DNA from: Saccharum officinarum
Lineage: Eukaryota; Streptophyta; Magnoliopsida; Poales; Poaceae
Length of the DNA stretch: 64,000 nucleotides
NCBI GenBank assembly: GCA_020631735.1
Contig: CM036221.1
Span: 11,761,381 to 11,825,380 of the forward strand
Direction: 5' to 3'
A program made the translations under genes and the position numbers. Every line of letters starts with the position of its first letter. The stretch's first letter is position 1. Under the pieces are notes generated by a model, which made no database searches, was not told the origin of the DNA, and was given only the letters and a program-made list of their open reading frames with translations. This document shows, in pieces, positions 55,207-64,000 of the stretch.

Positions 55207-57649
55207 ATGGTGGCGGCGGCGGCGGCGGCGGACGGCGAGGCTGGATTAGGCTGTCTCTCTTCCGCGGCGTGTGATGACTTTGCGCGTCTCTGCCTCGATA
55301 AGGCGGGGACGGTTGGCGGTCCTACTGCCTTGGAGAGGAGGAAGGAGAAGGAGAAGGCACGCAAGGATGCGCGCTTGAAGCTGCGTGGGCGGTGGCGGAA
55401 AGCCAACATGGCCCGTCGAGGACCACCGCGAGCAAGGCGCTGGGTGGGCAGGGCGGAGGCGGAGGGACGACGAGTGGGCAGATCTGGTACCTCTCTTCTT
55501 CGACGAGCCAGAAACGGTGGCCGAGCGCGGGAGGCGGATGCAGAGAGAACAGCAGGCGGCCCACAACAGGAAGCTGTGCAGAGCCCGCAAGGCCGCCTTG
55601 GATCGGATCCGCGAGTACGATCCCAAGACTGGGAGCACCTACTACTCCCGAGTTGAACACGTCGACGACATCGCCACATTCAACCACGACGAGGAGTGTA
55701 AGTAACTTCATTTTGTTACCCACCTTTTTAGATTTGACGATTCTACTAACTCCGTATTGTTTGCTGTTTGCCATCCATGTAAGCTTAGTGTACCTCCTTA
55801 TTTGATTGTTTAACTAATTGTCTATCTACACACTCCATCACTAAGCTATTCGAGTGCATGCTGAAAATTTGATTGTAATATGCCTGCACAACCTTATTGA
55901 TTGTATCTGCACAACCTCTTTTTTTCGTTTATTTGATTGTAGTCTTCATCTACTTACTGGGTCTTTGTTCATCTCATCCACGAACAATGCATCTATGTTT
56001 CAGCAACTGTGTGCATGTGCACCTACCAGGTTTCATCCAAAACTGATATGCATCAATCTAAGTCTAAAGCTTTTCTTTTCTTGCCCTGCAGCGCCACTTG
56101 GTCCAATGAGAGACACTGAGGCATTGATCTATGCACATGGCACTGTAGCTTCAGATGGTGAGAAGAAGTTGATTGCCAGTGACTCTGCAATATGCGGTTT
56201 GTTCCAGACGACTCTGCAAATGTCTTCTCTGTAAAGATAGTCTCCTCTGATGTTGGCTTTCCGATCGAAGTCTATGGCACCGTGATTGCCAGAGACAACA
56301 TCGATCTCAAGTGTGTTTATCTCTTCCGCCGAGATAAAGATCATTGCCAACTCATCTTGTCCAAGGTAAATCAGATGCTCGTCTATGCATATTGTGTGGG
56401 CTAACTTAAGGTTGTATGACCTTGGGTGTCAAATAAGTTTTTGGTTGTTGTTGTGACCAAAGCACACAGACTGAGCTGTACTCAAATGTCTATTGATCAG
56501 CAATGTAGCTGTGGTTATCTGTAAACACCTGCAATCCCCTAGGTGAATACTTGGTGGTGTGTGCTATTTTTCTCTTTTCGGATGGAATCATATGATTTCT
56601 AAAATTGGAATCGTTCATATAATTTATCAATCATTAGAACGTAAAAAATGTGAAGTTTATTATTTCTATGTTGCATAAAGTGGAACTGTAGTTTTATGTT
56701 AGTAGCAATAGTGCTAGCTGATGCAACTCCCTTTATGGAGTTAAGTATGGTATGTACACATGGATCCAATCGTTTGATAATTTGAGTGTGTGGTCTTAAA
56801 ATGGGTATGAAAGAGAGTAAAACTGACGTTTGAGACCTATCCTTGGGAGTTCAGTATTCATGATACTGTGATTTTTAGACCTATACTGATAAATACTTCT
56901 AGTAAGTGCTTGCACACTAATAGCATTGAATCTCTAAAGATTTCATCATGGTAGTAGCATGCTGTGTGGTTGGAATTTCTTGTACTTTATTGCAGCAAAA
57001 TATATTCAGACAAAGATACCACTGCCTTATCATCGGAACCATTTCACAGGATGAATCATTGATTCTGACAGGCCCAAAACGAGGACTCGCGCTAAAATAT
57101 TATTTGTATTTTGAGTTTGAATTGAAGATCAAGTGTGTTGGAAGGCAGAAGTACAAGCAACTAAGTAAAGGTTACATGGCATTGGATGGCATAAGATATA
57201 GATCGAGGCAAGAAATGGATGTTGAAAGGGTAACCCTGGACACTAAACTCAGTAAGGTGATGATTACATATGCAGTAGTCCAAAATGCAGTCGAGGCAAC
57301 TTTTGCTATTGAAGTTATGCAGGGAAGATTTTACGGAGAAATCAGTGCTTGCACCACTGGTATTCGGGATAGCATTGTGCTTCATGATAGCAAAATGGCT
57401 GAAGCAATGACTAACAATGGAAAGGGAGTTATCCAACTGTTGCGAAACGTGGTAGCTGTCGATTTGAGGGAGAAGCTGATATTTACTATTGTTGCCCGGA
57501 CTGGTGATGGTAAAACTGAAAGCACCACCATTAGATTTACTCCAGGAGTCATTGGTGGAGAAGAAAAAGAAATAACCTGTGGTTCCATTAAGATGTGTGT
57601 GAAGGTTACATGGTCTATAGTTTCACGTTGCTATTACCCTCATTTCTGA
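55207..57649 (+). pseudogene. DUF6598-family gene, three exons with two apparent frameshifts
   Basis: Exon 1 (55207-55697) starts MVAAAAAADGEAG and has GGPTALERRKEKEKARK. It then changes frame between about 55340 and 55466 to DDEWADLVPLFFDEPETVAE and YDPKTGSTYYSRVEHVDDI, ending at a GTAAGT donor. Exon 2 (56092-56365) has PLGPMRDTE, loses one base near 56193-56200, then reads FVPDDSANVFSVKIVSSDVG. Exon 3 (57050-57649) follows a TTTCACAG acceptor and holds the rest of the domain: LILTGPKRGLALKYYLYFEF, ATFAIEVMQGRFYGEI, FTPGVIGGEEKEITCGSIKM. All exon phases join correctly. DUF6598 proteins are numerous in grasses and of unknown function. Both frame changes could be real decay or sequence errors. 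Confidence 0.75.
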
Positions 57650-58522
57650 TTATTATGATGGGGCTTGTTATGTTGGAACCTCTACTAGGATTGAATGATC
57701 GTTTAAGTATTTTGTTGGGCTTTGTTACATTGTAACCATGAAGTCTGCCTAGTAATCGTTGAATGCAAATATATGAACCTTATATTATATTATGATGGTT
57801 GATTGTTTCAGCATGAGATCAGTGATTTTGTGTGCCTACTCGGTGGTAATTGCATTCTGTTATACATTTCTGAGGTTTAAGTCGATTGTGTGAACACTCG
57901 AGAAGAAAATACTACCAACTTCCAAAAAAAAGTACCCACATTCAGTAATTGAAGTGTAGGTCCTGAAAAATATACAACTGTTTTAGAACTTCTTCCTTAA
58001 TTTTAGAGAAATTTGTGTGCTTATGTTTTCCAGAATAAGTTAACTAGAGATGACTGAGTGAACAGACCTGGAAAAAGTTTTGCATCAAAATCTAAGTTGG
58101 GAGGCCCATGATCAGGTTTATTACTAGTGAAAGGGAAGAAAATCGAAAGTGAGTCGTCCTTAATTTGCAGCAAACCTGAAAGCATTGCCCACCTATTGTC
58201 TGAAAGCAAACCTACCAAGCGCTCGTTACACACATTTGGCTCTCCGAACCGGTATGTTCTTTCCATCACTAATCCGTGCTCTTCCCCACCGCCGGCCGCG
58301 AGCTCCGCCGTGCTTGCCAGTAGGTGAGAGGCTGCGCCCGCCCGCGCGAGGCCCGCATGAGGCCATCGTGCCCGCCCACACGACGCGAGCTCTGCACTCA
58401 GCCCACACCCCAAGCTCTGCGCTGACCGCGAGCTCCACCGACCGAGCACCGCACAGGAGCTCCTCGCCGCCTGCCTACCTCCCCGCGACGCACCTGCCCA
58501 TGGCGCATGAGGACGAAGAAAC
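57650..58522. other. 3' flank of the DUF6598-like gene and Copia target region
   Basis: AT-rich to about 58200, including the segment (57925-58020) that is repeated in inverse at 44.4 kb. 58260-58520 is GC-rich without a recognised ORF. The last five bases before the LTR are GAAAC; the second copy of a target duplication would lie outside the window. Confidence 0.45.
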
Positions 58523-58817
58523 TGTAGAGTAGAATTGATCAACTGGATGAACTTCATTGATCATGTATGGTTTACATTTATAGTGTACAAGGGCCTTTGG
58601 CCGAGAGATCACGCACACACGCTGTACAGATGGAAGAACGCGAAGCTCGGACGAGTAGGTGCCGTGGAGTCCGGGCGCGGTGACGCGCACGGCTGGACGC
58701 GCTCTGCGGAGTCCGTTGACGCGACGAGTGTGCTGACGGCCGTTGGGGCGTGCCGATCATGGGCGATGCGATAGACTCGGTCAGGCTCTAACAGTTGGAG
58801 AGACTGATCCGCTGACA
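58523..58817 (-). repeat. 3' LTR of Copia copy A
   Basis: 295 bp, TGT...ACA ends on the plus strand. It is preceded by GAAAC and followed by CCCCCCTCAG, the complement of the polypurine tract. Confidence 0.9.
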
Positions 58818-58827
58818 CCCCCCTCAG

Positions 58828-61800
58828 TCTTGACGTCGCCGTTCGTGACGGAGAGACTGTCTCTGAAGTCGAAGAAGAGCGCTGAGGGAAGCCCTTTGGT
58901 GAACACGTCCGCGAGTTGCCGAGCACTGGGAACATGTGTGACGCGAAGCTCGCCGATGGCGACCTTTTCCCGGACGAAGTGGATATCAAGCTCGATATGT
59001 TTGGTTCGCCGGTGATGGACTGGGTTCCGGGACATGTACACCGAGGAGATGTTGTCGCAGAACGCTATTGTAGCTGTGGTCACCGGACAACGCAGCTCGC
59101 CAAGTAGCTGTCGCAGCCAGGAGCTTTCGGAGACGGCATTGGCGATGGCGCGGTATTCCGCCTCGGCACTCGACCTCGACACCGTGGTTTGTCGTTTGGA
59201 TGACCACGATATGAGGGATGAGCCGAGGAACACGCAGAAGCCGGACGTAGAGCGACGAGTATCCGGGCAGCCGGCCCAGTCCGCGTCCCGAGTAGACCGT
59301 GAGCGTCGGCGTCGTGATGGTGCGCAGCTGGACGCCCAGGGTAGGTGTGCCTTTGACATACCGCAGGATGCGCTTCAGCATTGTCAGATGCACGTCGCGC
59401 GGCGCGTGCATGTGTAGGCAAACCTGTTGGACGGCGTACGCGATGTCCGGTCGCATGATGGTGAGGTACTGCAGCGCGCCAGCGAGGCTCCTGAAGGTGG
59501 TGGCGTCGGAGATGAGCGTGCCATCGGTCGCTGATGTCTTCGGCTTCGTGTCTGCGGGCGTGGGAACTGCTTTACAGTTGGCCATTCCGGCGCGCTCAAG
59601 GAGCTCCTCGGCGTACTGGGCTTGCGAGAGGAAGAAGCCGGTGGAGTTGCGACGAACGTTGATGCCGAGGAAGTGATGAACAGGTCCCATGTCCTTCACC
59701 TTGAATGCGTCATGAAGGCGCTGTATCAGATGTCGAAGAAGCGCAGTCGTGGATGCAGACAGGATCATGTCGTCGACGTAGAGCAGCAAGTACGCCGTGG
59801 CACCGTGCTTGTGGTAGACGAACAGGGACGTGTCGGCGCGTGACTGGGTGAAGCCGAGGGAGGTGACATGTGCGACGAAGCGGTCGAACCACGCCCTGGG
59901 AGCTTGACGAAGGCCGTAGAGGGAGCGGGACAGGAGGCAGACGTCGTTCGGCCTTGCTGGATCAACGAAGCCGGTTGGTTGCTTGCTGTAGACTTGCTCA
60001 CGCAGGTTGCCGTGCAGGAACGCGTTGGAGACGTCCAGCTGGTTGGCCGGCCATCCCTTGCTTGCAATGAGCGTGAGGACGGTGCGGATGGTGGCCGGCT
60101 TGATCACAGGCGAGAACGTCTCGCCAAAATCAATGACGGGCCGTTGATGGAAACCGCGCACGACCCATCGAGCCTTGTAACGCTCCAGTGTGCCGTCGGG
60201 GTTCATCTTGTGCTTGAACACCCATTTGCCGGTGATCACGCGTGCGCCCGGAGGCCGTGGCACGAGGGACCATGTCTTGTTGGCCTGGAGTGCGTCGAAC
60301 TCGGCTTGCATCGCAGCGTGCCAATTGGGGTCTTTGACGGCGGAGCGTACGCTGCGAGGGACCGGCGAGATGTTGCCGGTGGCCGCCAGTGCGTACTTCT
60401 GGTTGGGCTTGTAGATGCCATCTCGGGCGCGAGTCACCATGGGGTGACCAGTGGTCGCGGTGGTCGACGTCGAGGTTGGCGCGATTGCGGCGGTCGGCGA
60501 CGATGTGGAGGATGAGCTCGACGTCGATGGCGAGGGGGCTGCCGAAGAGGCCCCGAGACCCGGAGGCGTGGAGGGGTCGTTGGCGATGCTGGCCGCGGGT
60601 GCACCACCGTGGCGCACTGTTCGTGCGCGTGTGGGGTGAGATGGCAGCTCGTCGACGAGACGCGGACGACGTCGGCGTGCTGGCGTGCCGGGGTGCGGTG
60701 TGTCATCATCAGAGTCTGGTGCAGACGGTGGGTCGACGACATCGTTGGACGGCGCTGTGGTGACGCGGAAAGGGAAAACGTCCTCGTCGAAGACGACGTG
60801 CCGCGATGTGATGACGCGGCCGGTGGCTACGTCGTAGCACCGGTAGCCACGGTGATCCGCCGGGTAGCCGATGAAGACGCAGGTGGTAGACCGCGCGGCG
60901 AGCTTGTGAGGCGTGGTTGCGATGGTGTTGGGGAAGCACCGGCAGCCGAAGACGCGAAGCTCGTCGTAGGAGGGCGCAACACCGAAGAGCATGAAGTACG
61001 GCGTCGTGGTGCCTGTGGCGCGGCAAGGTCGACGATTGACGAGGTACGTTGCCGTGGCGAGCGCCTCTGCCCAGAATGCCTGTGGAGCTGCACTGTGAAC
61101 TAACATGGTTCGCACACAATCATTAACAGTTCGTAAGATTCGCTCAGCCTTCCCGTTTTGTTGTGAAGTATAGGGGCAGGAAAGGCGCAGCTGTGTGCCG
61201 AGGGAAGAAAGAAGAAGACGCATGGCAGTAGAATCATATTCTCTACCATTGTCGGTCTGGAAGGCAAGTATTGGGAGCTGGAATTGTGTGTTGACGTAGG
61301 AGATGAACGCTCGGATGGTTTGGAACACCTCGGATTTGTTACGTAAAGGCACGGTCCACAAATAGTGAGTGTAGTCATCTAGAAAAACAACATAGTATTT
61401 GTATCCAGAGTGACTAAGAACCGGGGAGGTCCAAACATCTGAGTGAACAAGCTGAAAAGGAAAAAATGACTGTGAAACAGACTCATTGAAAGGTAAACGT
61501 GTGTGCTTGCCTAAACGACAGGAGGAACAAGAGTGAGCATCAGCTTTATTACATTGGAAATCAAAAGACTGTAAAATTTGTGAAGTAACTGTGTGGCCAG
61601 GATGACCCAGCCGCTGATGCCACAGTGAGGTCGTCGCGGACGCGGTGAGAGCTTGGTGGTGTGGAAGCCGGAGTGGATAGAGATCACCGCTGCTCTCACA
61701 TCGGAGCATCTCTGCCCTGGAAGGAAGGTCCTTAATGGAGAAACCAGAGGGGTCAAATTCAATCGAAACATTGTTATCACGGGTAAGACGGCGAACAGAA

Positions 61801-63125
61801 ATTAAGTTCTTGATGAGCGACGGGGAAATAAGAACATCGTTTAAACGAAGAGGGGAGGTGGCAGTAGGAATGAGTGTTTGTGCTTGGTGAGTGACAAGGA
61901 GCCGAGCACCATTGCCTACTGTGATGGAAGAAGAGAAGGGTCGAAGAACGGAGGGGTGAAAGTTACCAGAGGAGGAGGACATGTGTGACGTCGCGCCGGT
62001 GTCGAAGTACCAGTCAGACGCGCTCTGCGGCGGCTGCTGGTTCCCTACGGAGTGCAGGGCGGCATAGAGGGCGCTGTTGTCGAAGATGTTGCCCGGTGTC
62101 GGGGGCGGCTGGTGATAGGCCGCCATCGCCTGCTGTGGCTGGAACGGCAGTCGGGGTCCTAGAACACCGGCACCGGGCGCCCGGAACGGCATGGACCAGG
62201 CCTGCACTAGTCCTTGCCAAGGATTGTGCCCTGGAGTCCATTGGCCGGGCTGCTGGTTGTTGGAGAAGCGAGACCCGCCGCCGTTGCCGTTCCCGTTGTT
62301 GCGGCCGCGACGGCGATCGGAGCGGTTGTTGTAGCGGGAGTTGCCGTTTCCGTTGTTGGCGCGGTTGTCACGGCGAGGCGCGCTGGAGGAGGATGAACCG
62401 TCCTTGGCACCGGAGGATGCGCCGCTGGACTGATCACCGTGCGTGACAGTGAGAGCCTGAGTGGCTTCGGCGACGGCGTCGTGCTGGACGCTGAGCTCCT
62501 CGAGAAGGAGGAATGAGCGGGCGCTCTGGAAGGTGTGTGGCGGCGACTTGGACGTGATCACCGGCTTGACGTAGCGGTACCGCGGGTTGAGGCCGCGGAG
62601 GAGGTTGAGCACCTGGCTCGGCTCGGAGACAGGGTGGCCGATGTCGCTCAGTTGATCGGCGAGCCGCTTCAGCTTGGTGCAGTACGCCGTCATGGACATG
62701 TCGCCTTGCATGACGGAGCGCAGCTCGGTTTCCAGGTACACGGCGCGCTGCAGCTCGTTGTCCTGGAACAAGTCCTCGACGGCATGCCACAAGGAAAAAG
62801 CGTCATGGCGATTGCGGCGGACGATGTCGAACACACCTTTGGAGACGGTGGCGAGGATCCAGTTTTTGACGCAGGAGTCAACCCTGCGCCACTCGCCATC
62901 GCGCTCGTCGTCGGGAGTGGTGGAGAAGACGTGGCTCTCGATCCCAAACTTTTCAAGAGTGGACTCGAAGAAGTGGCGCCACTGCCCAAAGTTGCCCTCA
63001 TCCATGTCCAGGATGACGGGAACATGGTGGCGGATCGAGATGCCTTGAATCTGAGAGGAGGCGGCTGGGGCGACGAAGTTGCCGTCGTCGGTGGAGGAGT
63101 CAGAGTGGTTGGAGGAGGGAGCCAT
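58828..63125 (-). pseudogene. gag-pol: Copia gag-pol polyprotein, frameshifted in RNase H
   Basis: The frame opens at 63176, but that ATG overlaps the primer site. The Met at 63125 (MAPSSNHSDSS) is the likelier start. Domains: Gag (about residues 50-250, with VPVILDMDEGNFGQWRHFF), an Arg/Gly/Asn-rich stretch in place of a CCHC knuckle (about 265-310), protease FDTGATSHM (near 390), integrase (about 530-790, HSDVW, FQTDNGREY, NGKAERILRT), and RT (about 975-1230, LDVSNAFLHG, LLYVDDMIL). The main frame runs to 58986, but an extra G at 59287-59289 moves RNase H to the next frame. There [18 protein letters not shown] and [13 protein letters not shown] continue to the end near 58828. Confidence 0.88.
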
Positions 63126-63166
63126 GGGAGCGGAAGCGGTGGAGAGAATGGAGGATCGGAAGGAGG

Positions 63167-63175
63167 CTGATACCA
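63167..63175 (-). promoter_or_regulatory. Primer-binding site (initiator tRNA-Met)
   Basis: The minus strand reads TGGTATCAG directly inside the 5' LTR, the core of the initiator tRNA-Met primer site. It overlaps the first ATG of the gag-pol frame. Confidence 0.85.
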
Positions 63176-63470
63176 TGTAGAGTAGAATTGATCAACTGGA
63201 TGAACTTCATTGATCATGTATGGTTTACATTTATAGTGTACAAGGGCCTTTGGCCGAGAGATCACGCACACACGCTGTACAGATGGAAGAACGCGAAGCT
63301 CGGACGAGTAGGTGCCGTGGAGTCCGGGCGCGGTGACGCGCACGGCTGGACGCGCTCTGCGGAGTCCGTTGACGCGACGAGTGTGCTGACGGCCGTTGGG
63401 GCGTGCCGATCATGGGCGATGCGATAGACTCGGTCAGGCTCTAACAGTTGGAGAGACTGATCCGCTAGCA
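63176..63470 (-). repeat. 5' LTR of copy A, shared as 3' LTR of copy B
   Basis: 295 bp, offset exactly 4653 bases from the left LTR. On its left is the primer site of copy A; on its right is the purine tract of copy B. A minus-strand TATAAAT lies at 63229-63235. Confidence 0.9.
63229..63235 (-). promoter_or_regulatory. TATA box of the short-LTR Copia
   Basis: ACTATAAATGTAAACC on the minus strand, about 55 bases from the U5 end of the LTR. U3 is GC-rich, while R/U5 is short and AT-rich. Confidence 0.6.
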
Positions 63471-64000
63471 CCCCCCTCAGTCTTGACGTCGCCGTTCGTG
63501 ACGGAGAGACTGTCTCTGAAGTCGAAGAAGAGCGCTGAGGGAAGCCCTTTGGTGAACACGTCCGCGAGTTGCCGAGCACTGGGAACATGTGTGACGCGAA
63601 GCTCGCCGATGGCGACCTTTTCCCGGACGAAGTGGATATCAAGCTCGATATGTTTGGTTCGCCGGTGATGGACTGGGTTCCGGGACATGTACACCGAGGA
63701 GATGTTGTCGCAGAACGCTATTGTAGTTGTGGTCACCGGACAACGCAGCTCGCCAAGTAGCTGTCGCAGCCAGGAGCTTTCGGAGACGGCATTGGCGATG
63801 GCGCGGTATTCCGCCTCGGCACTCGACCTCGACACCGTGGTTTGTCGTTTGGATGACCACGATATGAGGGATGAGCCGAGGAACACGCAGAAGCCGGACG
63901 TAGAGCGACGAGTATCCGGGCAGCCGGCCCAGTCCGCGTCCCGAGTAGACCGTGAGCGTCGGCGTCGTGATGGTGCGCAGCTGGACGCCCAGGGTAGGTG
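63471..64000 (-). mobile_element. Copia copy B, 3' part only (cut by window end)
   Basis: Collinear with 58818-59347 at a constant offset of 4653 and nearly identical. It encodes the RNase H end ([50 protein letters not shown]) and carries the same extra G (63940-63942) that shifts the frame in copy A. A few substitutions differ, such as GTAGCT/GTAGTT at 59069/63722. Confidence 0.9.

Larger units (their letters stand above)
58523..63470 (-). mobile_element. Copia LTR retrotransposon, short-LTR type (copy A of a tandem array)
   Basis: 295 bp LTRs at 58523-58817 and 63176-63470 differ only at the GA/AG near their last bases. Minus orientation: the primer-site complement abuts the right LTR and a purine tract abuts the left. 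The internal region (4358 bp) holds a single gag-pol ORF. The element is 4948 bp. The sequence after the right LTR is the 3' end of another internal region, so the right LTR is shared with a second copy. The lineage is probably Ale/Retrofit-like, judged from the small size and single ORF. Confidence 0.92.

Noticed and set aside
59868..60515. Long plus-strand frames across 58.8-63.2 kb
   Set aside because: They are shadows of the minus-strand Copia gag-pol in GC-rich codons; the minus strand carries every recognised motif.

Overview
The window looks like nuclear DNA from a grass (Poaceae, probably panicoid). The reasons are a SIRE/Maximus-type Copia element with a 5' LTR starting TGAAAGTGCAT, CACTA, MULE, hAT, Stowaway and Helitron signatures packed together, and a gene fragment of the grass-expanded DUF6598 family. 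No bacterial, organellar or viral genes were seen. Nearly all coding capacity belongs to transposable elements. The only recognisable host-type gene is the DUF6598-like locus near 55-57.6 kb, and it carries two apparent frameshifts.

Layout. 1-3067: 5'-truncated, multiply frameshifted L1-type LINE. 3.1-7.4 kb: non-coding and repeat-derived, with a Helitron-like 5' end and a possible LINE 3' end. 7415-31541: one 24.1 kb CACTA transposon (CACTACTACAC ends, TAA target duplication). It contains a decayed TnpD/TNP2 transposase gene and a second gene joining a TnpA/Ptta region to a Ulp1-type cysteine protease. Two LTR insertions sit inside it: a complete 11.8 kb SIRE/Maximus-like Copia element (10887-22701, target duplication GTATG, minus strand) in the transposase gene, and an 805 bp solo LTR (27067-27871, target duplication TGATG) in the TnpA region. 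31.5-58.5 kb: a mosaic of small elements (a MITE, a solo LTR with duplication CACAG, a probable Helitron, two hAT-type elements with 8 bp duplications, a MULE with a 9 bp duplication, Stowaway/mariner-like MITEs) in AT-rich sequence, ending with the DUF6598-like locus. 58523-64000: a short Copia element (295 bp LTRs, minus strand) followed without a break by the 3' part of a second copy, so the two form a tandem array sharing one LTR.

The most interesting parts are these. (1) The large Copia element has a third sense ORF after pol. It has its own TATA box preceded by the same ACCGGTACTACCGGT repeats that lie upstream of the LTR TATA box, which suggests a second transcription unit. (2) The CACTA element carries an extra block of its subterminal repeats in front of its second gene, and the Ulp1 catalytic residues survive there although the transposase is full of stops. 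(3) The tandem Copia copies share the same 1-base frameshift in RNase H. (4) A 220 bp segment at 44.4 kb is an inverted match to two separated parts of the DUF6598 locus 12 kb away. All element boundaries were set by eye from terminal repeats and target duplications. Family names rest on motif recognition, with no database search.
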